Notes: generated from the letters alone by a model not told the origin. DNA of 64,000 bases from Dokdonella_A sp966248875 (GCA_966248875.1 CBINBI010000009.1:4597-68596), one strand, 5' to 3'. Positions 1 to 10,760 are shown, numbered from the stretch's first letter. Translations and numbers: made by a program.

Positions 1-62
1 GCCTGGCGCTGATCGCCGCCGCGATCTGGTCGCGACAGCGGCGCATCGAGACCGCGACCTGA
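1..62 (+). CDS. C-terminal end of a membrane protein (partial)
   Basis: The reading frame entering from the left edge ends at TGA 60-62. The visible tail is a short hydrophobic run (LALIAAAIW) followed by a basic stretch (RQRR) and a few polar residues. This looks like the last transmembrane helix and cytoplasmic tail of an inner-membrane protein. Too little is present to name a family. A strong hairpin follows at once, consistent with the end of a transcription unit. Confidence 0.45.
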   Translation, partial: LALIAAAIWSRQRRIETAT

Positions 63-82
63 CGCGGAACTGCGCAGGATAC

Positions 83-110
83 GAAGAGGGCCGCTTTCGC
101 GGCCCTCTTC
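83..110. terminator. Bidirectional hairpin terminator
   Basis: A perfect 12-bp stem (GAAGAGGGCCGC, 83-94, pairing with 99-110) closes a 4-nt loop between two convergent genes. The stem begins GAAGA and ends TCTTC, giving A/T-containing edges on both sides. It probably ends both the plus-strand membrane gene and the minus-strand gene at 137-1324. Confidence 0.7.
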
Positions 111-136
111 GTTCACGCGTACTGCGACCGACGGCG

Positions 137-1324
137 TCAACGCACCGTGTCGCTGATCACCTTGTACTTGTTCGCACCGTCCTTCTGCAGTCCGGTCTGG
201 CCGAGATCGAGCGTGCCCTCGAGCCAGTAGCGTGACAGCGACGGTCCTTCGCGGCGCACGACGACGGCCATGCCCTTGCCGGTGTAAACCGCATCGCCCG
301 CGCGCAGCTTCTCGACCGTGATGCTGTTGCCGATCGGACGGCCGTCGTTGTAGTCGCGCTCGAGCGCCGCCCGGCCCGGCGAATTTTCCGCAGGCACCGA
401 CGCCGTCAGCGTCATGGCCTGATCGCTGCGATCGGCGCGCAGCGAATAGTTGTCGCCGCGCAGCGGCTCGATCACCTGGTAGCGGTTCGGTCCGAGCTCC
501 TTGAGCTCGGTGCGGCGCAGATCGAGCTCGCCTTCGAGCCAGAACATACGCGGCCGCAGGCTTTCGCGGCGCACAACCGCGCGCACCGGCCCGTCGACGA
601 AGATGAAATCGCCCGATTGCAGCCCGCCCGGCGAAAGCGGGCCTTCCGCCTCGCGACCGTTGTTGAGCGATTGCTCCATGCGCTGCCGGATCTTCGCAAC
701 GTCCGGCTTGGCCGGCGCAGCCGGCTCGGGTTTCGTGGCCGTCGCCACGGACGCGGCCTTCGGCGGTGCCGACGCGGACGCGGGCGGCGGCGCGGACGCG
801 GTGGCGGTGGCGGGTGCCGAAGCAGGCGCCGTGGCCGGCGCTGCGACCGGTGCAGCCGCGGCCGGCGCGACCGGCGCCGGCGACGTCTTCACCACCGGCG
901 CCTGTTCCGGTTCGGGCGGCGGCAATGTCGGCTTGGGGCCCGGCACGGCAACCGGGACGTGGTCGGCCGTGGCGCGCGGAACGGGCTTTGGCTCCGGCCG
1001 CGGCTCCGCCTTCGCCGTTTCCTGCTTCGGCGGCTCGGCCGGCTTGTCCTCGATGCGCACCAGCACGTTTTCGTAGAAACCGTCCTTCAGCACGATGTCG
1101 GCCGCGCCGCCGGCGCGGATCTTCGCCGCGATCTTCGCGTGCCAGTCCTGCGGCGCGGTCACCACGATGCGCTTGCCCGATTTCGCCGCGTCGCGCCCGA
1201 GCGCGGCGAACTTCGCATCGCCCGCGCCGGACTGGAAATCCTTTCCGGAAATGTCGACGTTCTGCTGCGCGAACGCGGGAGCCGCGGCGAGCGCCGCGGC
1301 CAGCAACAACCTTCCTGCTTTCAT
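137..1324 (-). CDS. Secreted protein with Pro/Ala-rich linker and two C-terminal repeats
   Basis: The predicted start is MKAGRLLLAAAL, a signal peptide ending near AFA-QQ; an in-frame ATG five codons upstream (1339) is possible, but the later ATG has a GGGG stretch in front of it. After a roughly 70-residue N-terminal region comes a long Pro/Ala/Lys-rich segment, probably an extended periplasmic linker. The C-terminal 190 residues hold two related units of about 57 residues, each with a GDxxx...VVRRE...WLEG-LDL core. No catalytic motif is visible and I do not recognise the family. The architecture suggests an envelope protein with a duplicated binding domain. It is convergent with the partial upstream gene and shares its terminator. 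Confidence 0.7.
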   Translation of the reverse strand: MKAGRLLLAAALAAAPAFAQQNVDISGKDFQSGAGDAKFAALGRDAAKSGKRIVVTAPQDWHAKIAAKIRAGGAADIVLKDGFYENVLVRIEDKPAEPPKQETAKAEPRPEPKPVPRATADHVPVAVPGPKPTLPPPEPEQAPVVKTSPAPVAPAAAAPVAAPATAPASAPATATASAPPPASASAPPKAASVATATKPEPAAPAKPDVAKIRQRMEQSLNNGREAEGPLSPGGLQSGDFIFVDGPVRAVVRRESLRPRMFWLEGELDLRRTELKELGPNRYQVIEPLRGDNYSLRADRSDQAMTLTASVPAENSPGRAALERDYNDGRPIGNSITVEKLRAGDAVYTGKGMAVVVRREGPSLSRYWLEGTLDLGQTGLQKDGANKYKVISDTVR

Positions 1325-1478
1325 TTCGATAGACCCCATTCTCGATCGTCAAGACTCGCGACGGGCGATTGTCGTCGCAGCCTCTGCACCGGCATGTGCC
1401 ATTGGCCACGCCGAACGCGGCAACGCGTGCCGCCGCACGGTTCTGCGTTCAGGTGGAACGGAGGCGCGGCGACACCGC

Positions 1479-2873
<1,395 letters not shown>

Positions 2874-2904
2874 CGTTGCCTCGGGGAAGGAAAAGAGGTC
2901 GGTA

Positions 2905-2932
2905 ATTATAGCCGTCCGTTGTAGACTGTCCG
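2905..2932 (-). promoter_or_regulatory. Candidate sigma-70 promoter of fumC
   Basis: On the minus strand a CGGACA box (4 of 6 match to TTGACA) is followed after 16 nt by a perfect TATAAT at 2910-2905. Transcription would start near 2898, leaving a leader of about 25 nt before the fumC ATG. Confidence 0.5.
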
Positions 2933-3075
2933 GATTGCAGTCGCCTCGCCGTTCCGTGCGACCGCAGGCGGATCGAAGGGCTCGAAATTCCGCGCCCCGG
3001 CTTGCCGTCGCCGCCGGCGCGGCCTGTCCCGCAAGCAGGGCGACGGAAACGGCTTTTTCTTCACGCAGGATCACG

Positions 3076-4443
3076 ATGCCGCACAGCGCGCTCACCGCCT
3101 TGTCTCCGCTCGACGGCCGCTACGCGGCCAAGGTCGCGAACCTGCGCCCGATCTTCAGCGAATACGGACTGATGAAGCGGCGCGTGCAGGTCGAAGTACG
3201 CTGGCTGCTCGCGCTCGCCGAGGCGCCGGACATCCCCGAAGTCGCGCCGTTCTCGCCGGCCGCACGCGCCGCCCTGGCCGCGATTGCCGAAGGTTTCTCC
3301 GAAGACGATGCCGCGCGCATCAAGTCCATCGAGCGCACCACGAACCACGACGTCAAGGCCGTCGAGTATTTCATCAAGGAGCGCGTCGCCGGCAACGGCG
3401 AGCTTGCGAAGGCCTCCGAGTTCGTCCACTTTGCCTGCACCAGCGAGGACATCAACAATCTCGCCTACGCGCTGATGCTGCGCGACGCGCGTGCCGGTGT
3501 GCTGCTGCCGACGCTGGACGCGGTGATCGCAAAGCTGCGCGATCTTGCGCACGCGCTGGCCGCGCAGCCCATGTTGTCGCGCACGCACGGCCAGACCGCT
3601 TCGCCGACCACGCTCGGCAAGGAGATCGCGAACGTCGTCGCGCGCCTCGCGCGCCAGCGAGCGCAGATCGCCGGCGTCGAGCTCACCGGCAAGATCAACG
3701 GCGCGGTCGGCAACTACAACGCGCACATCGCCGCATATCCCGAAGTCGACTGGCCGGCGTTCTCGCGCCGCTTCGTCGAATCGCTCGGTCTCGCCTGGAC
3801 CGCGTACACGACGCAGATCGAGCCGCACGACGTGATCGCCGAGCTCGGCGACGCGACCCGCCGTGCCAACACGATCCTGATCGATTTCGCGCGCGACGTC
3901 TGGGGCTACATCTCGCTCGGCTACTTCCGGCAGGCGCTCAAAGCCGGCGAGGTCGGCTCGTCGACGATGCCGCACAAGGTGAACCCGATCGACTTCGAGA
4001 ACGCGGAGGGCAACCTCGGCATCGCGAATGCGCTGTTCGCTCACTTTTCGGAAAAGCTGCCGATTTCGCGCTGGCAGCGCGACCTCACCGATTCGACCGT
4101 GCTGCGCGCTCTCGGCACCGCGTTCGGACACACCGAGATCGCCCTCGAATCGCTGCTGCGCGGGCTCGGCAAGCTGAATCCCGATCCGGCGCGCATCGCG
4201 GCCGATCTCGAAGCGAGCTTCGAAGTGCTTGCCGAAGCCGTGCAGACGGTGATGCGGCGGTACGGTCTGCCCGAGCCCTACGAGCAGCTGAAGGCTCTGA
4301 CGCGCGGCGAGCGCATCACGCGCGAAGCGATGCAGGCCTTCATCGGCTCGCTGGCGCTGCCGCACGAGGCAAAGGAGCGCCTGCTCGCATTGACGCCGGC
4401 GAGCTACATCGGGCTCGCCCGCGAATTGGCAGAAAAAATCTAG
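3076..4443 (+). CDS. purB: Adenylosuccinate lyase
   Basis: PurB cleaves adenylosuccinate to AMP and fumarate and also acts on SAICAR in de novo purine synthesis. The 455-residue protein carries the superfamily signature GSSTMPHKVNPIDFEN and the SRTHGQTASPTTLGKE segment of the long E. coli-type enzyme. The ATG at 3076 gives the expected N-terminus MPHSALTALSPLDGRYA and has AGGA six bases upstream; the open frame before it is GC-rich non-coding DNA. It is head to head with fumC, and fumarate is common to both reactions. Confidence 0.97.
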   Translation: MPHSALTALSPLDGRYAAKVANLRPIFSEYGLMKRRVQVEVRWLLALAEAPDIPEVAPFSPAARAALAAIAEGFSEDDAARIKSIERTTNHDVKAVEYFIKERVAGNGELAKASEFVHFACTSEDINNLAYALMLRDARAGVLLPTLDAVIAKLRDLAHALAAQPMLSRTHGQTASPTTLGKEIANVVARLARQRAQIAGVELTGKINGAVGNYNAHIAAYPEVDWPAFSRRFVESLGLAWTAYTTQIEPHDVIAELGDATRRANTILIDFARDVWGYISLGYFRQALKAGEVGSSTMPHKVNPIDFENAEGNLGIANALFAHFSEKLPISRWQRDLTDSTVLRALGTAFGHTEIALESLLRGLGKLNPDPARIAADLEASFEVLAEAVQTVMRRYGLPEPYEQLKALTRGERITREAMQAFIGSLALPHEAKERLLALTPASYIGLARELAEKI

Positions 4444-4499
4444 CGCGGGGTCGCATCGGGCACGAACACTCGCGGCGCTCTTGCCAACCGGAGTTTCCG

Positions 4500-5378
4500 A
4501 TGCGCTTTCCTGCACTTTTCTGTCTCGCACTCGCCTCTGCCGCGCCCGCGGCAGCGCAGGCTGCGGATGCCTGCCCGCCCGATGCGAAGTGGACCGATCC
4601 CGCGCTGCCGCGGAAGATCCAAGGCAACACCTGGTACGTGGGGACCTGCGGCCTCGGCTCGATCCTCATCACTTCGGAACAGGGCCACGTGCTGATCGAC
4701 GGCGGCGTCGAAGCGGCGGCACCGCTGATCGAAGCCGGCATCCGGCAGCTCGGGTTCCGCGTCGAAGACGTGCGCTACATACTCGGCTCGCACGAGCACT
4801 ACGATCACGCCGGCGGCATCGCGAAACTGCAGCAGGATTCGCATGCGACCGTGCTCGCGCGCGAGCCGGCCGCGACTGCCCTCGAGCACGGCCGCGGCGG
4901 CCGTGGCGACCCGCAGTTCCTGTCGGCGCGATCGTTTCCGCCGGTCGCGAATGTGCGGCGCATCGCTGATGGCGAGACCGTCGCGCTCGGACCGATCCGG
5001 CTCACCGCTCATGCAACGCCGGGCCACACACCCGGCAGCACGACGTGGACCTGGCGCTCGTGCGAGGACGGGCGCTGCCTCGACATCGTCTATGCGGACA
5101 GCCTCACTGCCGTGTCCGACGACGCGTTCCGGTTTTCCGACGACGCGGCCCATCCCGGCGTGCTGAATGCGTTCCGACGCAGCATCGCGACGATCGGCGC
5201 ACTGCCTTGCGACATTCTGCTGACGCCGCACCCGGGCGCCAGCGATCTCTTAAGCCGTCTCGGCCCGCACGCCGACGCGCCGCTGATCGACGGCAGCGCC
5301 TGTCGCCGCTATGCCGCGAAGGCGAGCGAACATCTCGACCAGCGCATTGCCCGCGAGAAGGCGACCCCTGCACCGTGA
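4500..5378 (+). CDS. Subclass B3 metallo-beta-lactamase (putative)
   Basis: This is a probable periplasmic zinc beta-lactamase of 292 residues with a signal peptide ending near AAAQA-AD. The zinc ligands of subclass B3 are all present: H98-E-H100-Y-D102-H103, H176 in the HTPGS motif, and H244 in LLTPHPGASD. The segments HTPGSTTWTW, YADSLTA and ALPCDILLTPHPGAS closely follow L1/THIN-B type enzymes, which hydrolyse carbapenems. A GGAG ribosome-binding site lies 7 nt before the ATG. Its stop overlaps the start of the next gene. Activity is inferred from motifs; a housekeeping metallohydrolase of the same fold cannot be excluded without assay. Confidence 0.85.
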   Translation: MRFPALFCLALASAAPAAAQAADACPPDAKWTDPALPRKIQGNTWYVGTCGLGSILITSEQGHVLIDGGVEAAAPLIEAGIRQLGFRVEDVRYILGSHEHYDHAGGIAKLQQDSHATVLAREPAATALEHGRGGRGDPQFLSARSFPPVANVRRIADGETVALGPIRLTAHATPGHTPGSTTWTWRSCEDGRCLDIVYADSLTAVSDDAFRFSDDAAHPGVLNAFRRSIATIGALPCDILLTPHPGASDLLSRLGPHADAPLIDGSACRRYAAKASEHLDQRIAREKATPAP

Positions 5379-6595
5379 TCGAAATCCGCGCCACCCGGAA
5401 CCGGCCGCTCGGCATGCCGCCGACGCGCTTCCTCAGCGAGTACTGGCAGAAGAAGCCGCTGCTGATCCGCGGCGCGTTTCCGGATTTCTACGATCCGCTG
5501 ACACCGAACGATCTTGCCGGCCTCGCCTGCGAGGAGCTCGCGCTCGCCCGCCTCGTCGTCCACGATCCGCGCCGCGACCGCTGGACGCTGCGTTCGGGCC
5601 CGTTCGCCGAGTCGGACTTCGCGCGGCTGCCGCGACGCGACTGGACCGTGCTCGTGCAGGACGTCGACAAATGGGACGCGGACGTCGCGGCGCTGCTCTC
5701 GCATTTCGATTTCCTGCCGGCCTGGCGCATCGACGACGTCATGGTGAGCTACGCGGCCGATGGCGGCTCGGTCGGCGCGCACGTCGATCAGTACGACGTG
5801 TTTCTCCTGCAGGGCCTCGGCCGGCGGCGCTGGCGCATCAGCGCCGACGCCGACGCGCCGCGCGATTTCCGTGACGATGCCGAGCTGAAGCTGCTGCGCG
5901 CGTTCGCGCCGACGCACGAATGGATGCTCGAACGAGGCGACATGCTGTACCTCCCGCCCGGCGTGCCGCACCACGGCGTCGCCGTCGGCGAGTGCCTGAC
6001 CTACTCGATCGGCATGCGCGCGCCGTCGATGGCCGATCTCCTCGTCGATTTCGCCGATGCGTTCGCCGACGCGCTGCCGGAGACATCGCGCTATGCCGAC
6101 CCCGATCTACGGCCGGCCGGCAACGACGGCGAAATCGACGCGGCGGCATTTGCGCGCGCGAGGCGCGCCATGCCCTGGCTGAACGTCGCCGAGGACGCGC
6201 GCGCGTCGGCGGCGGACCGCCCGGGCACCGTCGATTCCGCCGCGTTCCGCCGGTTTTTCGGCCGATTCATCACGCGCTATCGCATCGCGCACGCGGCGAT
6301 GCCGCGCCCACGCCAGATCTCGGACGCCGAGTTCGCTCGCGCCTTCGCCCGCGACGCCGAGGCCGTGCGCAACCCGTGGTCGCGCGCGGCCTGGATGCGC
6401 GTCGCCGGCGGCGCCGTCCTGTTCGTGGGCGGCACCGAGCACGACTGCTCGATTGCGTTCGCGCGCGCGCTCTCGGCGCGGACGCCGGTCGCGCTTTCGA
6501 AAATCCGCGCCCGCCGCGACTGCGATGCGCTGCGCAGCCTCGTCGATCTCGGCCATGTCACGCTGCGCGCACCGAGAAGCCGGAGCCGCCGATGA
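5375..6595 (+). CDS. roxA: Cupin-4 ribosomal oxygenase, RoxA/YcfD type
   Basis: This is a JmjC-like 2-oxoglutarate/Fe(II) oxygenase; the E. coli homologue hydroxylates an arginine of ribosomal protein L16. The Fe-binding triad is visible as H136-V-D138 in GAHVDQYDVFLLQG and a distal His at 199/200 in LPPGVPHHG. The N-terminal EYWQKKPLLIRGAF segment is typical of the family. I choose the GTG at 5375, which overlaps the preceding stop as GTGA and keeps the residues before PLGMPPTRFL; an internal ATG at 5414 is the alternative. Its last codon overlaps the next gene as ATGA, so three genes are probably translationally coupled. Confidence 0.9.
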   Translation: MIEIRATRNRPLGMPPTRFLSEYWQKKPLLIRGAFPDFYDPLTPNDLAGLACEELALARLVVHDPRRDRWTLRSGPFAESDFARLPRRDWTVLVQDVDKWDADVAALLSHFDFLPAWRIDDVMVSYAADGGSVGAHVDQYDVFLLQGLGRRRWRISADADAPRDFRDDAELKLLRAFAPTHEWMLERGDMLYLPPGVPHHGVAVGECLTYSIGMRAPSMADLLVDFADAFADALPETSRYADPDLRPAGNDGEIDAAAFARARRAMPWLNVAEDARASAADRPGTVDSAAFRRFFGRFITRYRIAHAAMPRPRQISDAEFARAFARDAEAVRNPWSRAAWMRVAGGAVLFVGGTEHDCSIAFARALSARTPVALSKIRARRDCDALRSLVDLGHVTLRAPRSRSRR

Positions 6596-7548
6596 TTCGC
6601 GAGGATTTCCGCGTCGAGCCCGCCGACTGGACTGCCGACCACGCCGAGCTGCGCGCCGTCCGCGATGCGGTGTTCGTCGACGAGCAGAAGGTGCCGATCG
6701 AGGACGAGATCGACGCGTTCGATCCGATCTCCCGGCACGTGCTCGCGCGCGATGCGGAGGATCGCCCGATCGGCACCGGCCGGCTTTCCCCGCAACGGCT
6801 GATCGGACGCATGGCCGTATTGCGGGAATGGCGCCGGCGCGGCGTGGGCGAGGCACTCCTGAAAGCGCTGCTCGACGAAGCGCGCGCGCTCGGCTATCCG
6901 CACGTCGAGCTGCACGCGCAGACGCACGCGATTCCGTTCTACGAGAAGTTCGGCTTCCGCGCCTACGGCGAGGAATTCGACGAATGCGGGATCCTGCATC
7001 GCATGATGAGGCTCGATCTCGCGCCGCTCGAAGGCCGCATCGCCCCGCCGCTGCCGCCGAAGGCCGAGCCGCGCGTGCTGGTCGCCGACAGCCGCGAGGA
7101 AGCCGTGGCGGCCATCGCGACGCTCCTCGCCGACGCGGCCCACGAGATCGCGATCTACACGCGCGATCTCGATCCCGCGCTGCTCGACATTCCCGCCATC
7201 CTCGACGAGATCAAGCGCATCGCGCTCTCCGGCCGGCGCGCGCGCATCCGCATCCTCATCCAGGAGCCGCGCAAGCCGCTCGTCGACGGCCACCGCCTGA
7301 TCGCGCTGGCGCAACGGCTGCCCAGCCTGATCGAGCTGCGCACGCCCGAGGACGAGCAGGACCGCCAGTACGCCTCCGCATTTCTGATCAACGACCGGGC
7401 CGGCTACCTCTTCCGCACGCTCGCGAGCCGCAACGAGGGCGAAGGCTCCACCTACGCGCCCGGACGGCATGCGCAGCTGCGCGAGTATTTCGATCAGGTG
7501 TGGGAGCGCTCGGTGCCGAGCGAAGAGCTAAGGCGGCTCGCGATCTGA
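6592..7548 (+). CDS. GNAT acetyltransferase fused to a PLD-like domain
   Basis: Residues 1-140 form a GNAT acetyltransferase of the ElaA type, with VFVDEQKVP, IGTGRL, the acetyl-CoA loop RRRGVGEALL and PFYEKFGFRAYGEEF. Residues 150-318 form a second domain (VADSREEAVAAIATLL, AHEIAIYTRDLDPALLD, RARIRILIQEPRKPL) that resembles a phospholipase-D-like fold without its HKD motif. The substrate is unknown. The start overlaps the roxA stop as ATGA. Such fusions are found in Xanthomonadales, but their function is, to my knowledge, not established. Confidence 0.85.
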   Translation: MIREDFRVEPADWTADHAELRAVRDAVFVDEQKVPIEDEIDAFDPISRHVLARDAEDRPIGTGRLSPQRLIGRMAVLREWRRRGVGEALLKALLDEARALGYPHVELHAQTHAIPFYEKFGFRAYGEEFDECGILHRMMRLDLAPLEGRIAPPLPPKAEPRVLVADSREEAVAAIATLLADAAHEIAIYTRDLDPALLDIPAILDEIKRIALSGRRARIRILIQEPRKPLVDGHRLIALAQRLPSLIELRTPEDEQDRQYASAFLINDRAGYLFRTLASRNEGEGSTYAPGRHAQLREYFDQVWERSVPSEELRRLAI

Positions 7549-7747
7549 CGCACCTCATCACGTCCGCGAAAGCGAGGGACCAATGCCGCCTTCGGCGACT
7601 GGAGCGGAGGCGCTCGACTCCGCGTTCGCCGGCGCGGCCGATGGTCCGCGGCCGCCACCGCGAGTGCAGCCGGCAGCCATTGATAACCGCGCCGCAGCAA
7701 CCAGATCAGCCGTTGCGGCAACGCAGCACACCGGCGCTTCGAGCGGC

Positions 7748-7753
7748 TATAAT
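7748..7753 (+). promoter_or_regulatory. Candidate -10 element for the sucA operon
   Basis: The 308-base gap 7549-7856 contains no credible gene. A perfect TATAAT lies at 7748-7753, about 100 bases before the sucA start. I see no good -35 element 16-18 bases upstream, so this may be an activator-dependent promoter or a chance match. The rest of the gap is GC-rich with no clear terminator. Confidence 0.4.
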
Positions 7754-7856
7754 CCGGAAGTTTCCCCTGCCGCTCGGCAGGCCGGCTTGGCGTGTTGACG
7801 CGGCGCGCACTGGCGCGCCGCTTTGTCGACGACGTGACCGTCTCGATGGTGTGAGA

Positions 7857-10736
7857 GTGAGCGCGAACCTTCTCCAAGAGTTCCAGGCGACTTCCCCGTT
7901 CTCGGGCGGCAACGCTGCCTTCATCGAAGAGCTGTACGAAAAATACCTGCTCGATCCCGCTTCCGTCCCGCCCGGCTGGCGCTCCGTTTTCGATTCGCTG
8001 AAAGGCCGCGAGGCCGGCGACATCCCGCATTCGATCGTCATCGACCGCATCGAGCAGGCCCAGCGGCTCAACGGCCATGCCCATGCGGCTCCCGTCAGCG
8101 ACGCGCAGGCGCAGAAGCAGGCCGGCGTGCTGAAACTGGTCACCGCCTACCGCTCGCGCGGGCACCTCGCGGCACGGCTGGATCCGCTCGATCTCGAGCA
8201 CACGTTTCCGGCAACCGATCTCGAAGCGCTCGGCCTGCTGCCGCGTCCGGCCGCGCCGGACCTCGATCCTTCGTTCCACGGCCTGACCAACGCCGATCTC
8301 GACACCGAGTTCTCGACCGGCTCGCTGGCAGGTCCGCAGCGCCTGAAGCTGCGCGACCTCGTCGCGCTCCTCAAGGCGACCTACGCAGGTACGATCGGCG
8401 CAGAGTTCATGCACATCTCCGACGCCGAGCAGCGGCGCTGGGTGCACGAGCAGCTCGAGCGCGCCGGCGGCAGGTTCGGGTTCACCGCCGAGGAGAAGAA
8501 GCGCATCCTCGAGAAGCTGACGCAGGCCGACGGGCTCGAGCGTTACCTGCACACGAAGTACGTCGGCCAGAAGCGCTTCTCGCTCGAAGGCGGCGACAGC
8601 CTGATTCCGCTGCTCGACGAGCTCGTCAACCGCGGCGGCGCCGACGGCATGAACGACATGGTGCTCGGCATGGCGCACCGCGGGCGCCTCAACGTGCTCG
8701 TCAACATCCTCGGCAAGCCGCCGCAGAAGCTCTTCGCCGAGTTCGACGGCAAGTTCGACCATCCGGCCGATCCCGCGCACTCCGGCGACGTGAAGTACCA
8801 CCTGGGCTTCAGCGCCAACGTGAAGACGCCGGGCCGCACCGTGCATCTCGCGCTCGCCTTCAATCCCTCACATCTCGAGATCGTCGATCCGGTCGTCGCG
8901 GGCTCGGTGCGCGCCCGCCAGGTGCACCGCCGCGACGAGACGCGCGAGCACGTCGTGCCGGTGCTGATCCATGGCGACGCCTCGTTCGCGGGCCAGGGCG
9001 TCGTGATGGAGCTCTTCAACATGTCGCAGGCGCGCGGCTTCTGCGTCGGCGGCACGATCCACGTCGTCGTCAACAATCAGGTCGGCTTCACCATTTCCAA
9101 TCCGCACGACGCGCGCTCGACGCTTTACTGCACCGACGTCGCGAAAATGGTCAACGCGCCGGTGTTCCACGTGAACGGCGACGATCCCGAGGCGGTGCTG
9201 TTCGTGGCGCGGCTCGCCTTCGACTTCCGTCAGAAGTTCAAGCGTGACGTCGTCATCGACCTCGTCTGCTACCGCCGCCACGGCCATAACGAGGCGGACG
9301 AGCCGGCCGCGACGCAGCCGCTCATGTACCAGGTGATCCGCGCACGGCCGACCGCCCGCGAGCTGTACGCCAGGAAGCTGATCGCCGAGGGCGTGATCAC
9401 CGAAGCCGAGGCGCAGGCCCTCGTCGACGATTACCGCAACAAGCTCGACGCCGGCACGCCGATCGCCGATCTCGATCCGGATTTCAGGGACGAGTTCGCG
9501 GTCGACTGGTCGAAGCACCTGCAGGGCCGCCTCGACGAAGTGGTCGAAACCGCCGTATCTCGCGAGAAGCTGGCCGAGCTCAGCCGCAGGATCCTCACGC
9601 TGCCGGCCGGCATCACTCCGCATCCGCGCGTCGCGAAGATCTACGAGGACCGCCTGAAGATGGCCGCCGGCGAGCAGCCGATGGACTGGGGCTTCGCCGA
9701 GAACCTCGCCTACGCGACGGTCATCGACGATGGCTACGACCTTCGCCTCGTCGGCCAGGATTCCGGTCGCGGCACGTTCTTCCACCGCCATGCGGTCGTC
9801 CACGACCAGAAGAGCGGCGGCGACTACGTGCCGCTGGCGACGGTGCGCGAATCGGCGAACGTCTCGATCATCGATTCGCTGCTCAGCGAGGAAGCGGTGA
9901 TGGCGTTCGAATACGGCTATTCGACCGCGGAGCCGCGCACGCTGAACATCTGGGAAGCACAGTTCGGCGATTTCGCGAACGGCGCACAGGTCGTCATCGA
10001 CCAGTTCATCTCCTCGGGCGAGGCGAAGTGGGGACGCATGTCCGGCCTCGTGCTGCTGCTGCCGCACGGCTACGAAGGCCAGGGACCCGAGCATAGCTCG
10101 GCGCGACTCGAGCGCTATCTCCAGCTCTGCGCGCTCGAGAACATGCAGGTCTGCGTGCCGACGACGCCCGCGCAGATGTTCCACATGCTGCGCCGGCAGA
10201 TGCTGCGCAACGTGCGCAAGCCGCTGATCGTGATGACACCGAAATCGCTGCTGCGCCACAAGCTCGCGGTGTCGACGCTCGACGAACTCGCGCAGGGATC
10301 GTTCCAGCTCGTGATTCCCGACGCCACCGCGAAGAATCCGAAAAAGGTGCGCCGCGTCGTGCTGTGCGCGGGCAAGGTCTACTACGATCTGGTCGAGGAA
10401 GCCGCCAAGCGCGGCATCGAGGACGTCGCGATCGTGCGCGTCGAGCAGCTATATCCGTTCCCTCGCAAGGAAGTCCGCGCGGAGCTGGAACGCTTCCCCG
10501 GCGCGAAGGAAGTCGTCTGGTGCCAGGAAGAGCCGATGAATCAGGGCGCCTGGTACCAGATCACGCACCATCTGCAGGCGTGCATACTGCCGAAGCAGTC
10601 GCTGGCCTATGCCGGTCGCGTGCGCTCTCCGGCGCCGGCCTGCGGGCACCTCGCCACGCACCTCGTCGAGCAGGCCGCGCTCATCGAGCGCGCGCTCGTC
10701 GCGGCGCCCGCCGGCGCGACGGCGACGGCGGAATGA
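7857..10736 (+). CDS. sucA: 2-oxoglutarate dehydrogenase E1 component
   Basis: This thiamine-diphosphate-dependent decarboxylase passes a succinyl group to the lipoyl domain of SucB. The 959-residue length is normal. N-terminal LQEFQATSPFSGGNAAFIEELYEKYLLDP, MAHRGRLNVLVN, HGDASFAGQG, NNQVGFT and YRRHGHNEADEP are all characteristic of E1o. The start is the GTG at 7857, giving VSANLLQEF; upstream frames do not encode family sequence and the preceding ATG at 7846 runs into a stop. The Shine-Dalgarno match is weak. It heads the sucA-sucB-lpdA operon. Confidence 0.97.
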   Translation: MSANLLQEFQATSPFSGGNAAFIEELYEKYLLDPASVPPGWRSVFDSLKGREAGDIPHSIVIDRIEQAQRLNGHAHAAPVSDAQAQKQAGVLKLVTAYRSRGHLAARLDPLDLEHTFPATDLEALGLLPRPAAPDLDPSFHGLTNADLDTEFSTGSLAGPQRLKLRDLVALLKATYAGTIGAEFMHISDAEQRRWVHEQLERAGGRFGFTAEEKKRILEKLTQADGLERYLHTKYVGQKRFSLEGGDSLIPLLDELVNRGGADGMNDMVLGMAHRGRLNVLVNILGKPPQKLFAEFDGKFDHPADPAHSGDVKYHLGFSANVKTPGRTVHLALAFNPSHLEIVDPVVAGSVRARQVHRRDETREHVVPVLIHGDASFAGQGVVMELFNMSQARGFCVGGTIHVVVNNQVGFTISNPHDARSTLYCTDVAKMVNAPVFHVNGDDPEAVLFVARLAFDFRQKFKRDVVIDLVCYRRHGHNEADEPAATQPLMYQVIRARPTARELYARKLIAEGVITEAEAQALVDDYRNKLDAGTPIADLDPDFRDEFAVDWSKHLQGRLDEVVETAVSREKLAELSRRILTLPAGITPHPRVAKIYEDRLKMAAGEQPMDWGFAENLAYATVIDDGYDLRLVGQDSGRGTFFHRHAVVHDQKSGGDYVPLATVRESANVSIIDSLLSEEAVMAFEYGYSTAEPRTLNIWEAQFGDFANGAQVVIDQFISSGEAKWGRMSGLVLLLPHGYEGQGPEHSSARLERYLQLCALENMQVCVPTTPAQMFHMLRRQMLRNVRKPLIVMTPKSLLRHKLAVSTLDELAQGSFQLVIPDATAKNPKKVRRVVLCAGKVYYDLVEEAAKRGIEDVAIVRVEQLYPFPRKEVRAELERFPGAKEVVWCQEEPMNQGAWYQITHHLQACILPKQSLAYAGRVRSPAPACGHLATHLVEQAALIERALVAAPAGATATAE

Positions 10737-10760
10737 GGGAGAGTACGACGCCACCCTATT

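Noticed and set aside
7583..7798. A 71-codon plus-strand frame before sucA
   Set aside because: Its composition is low-complexity Ala/Pro/Arg, it covers the likely sucA promoter and resembles no family.
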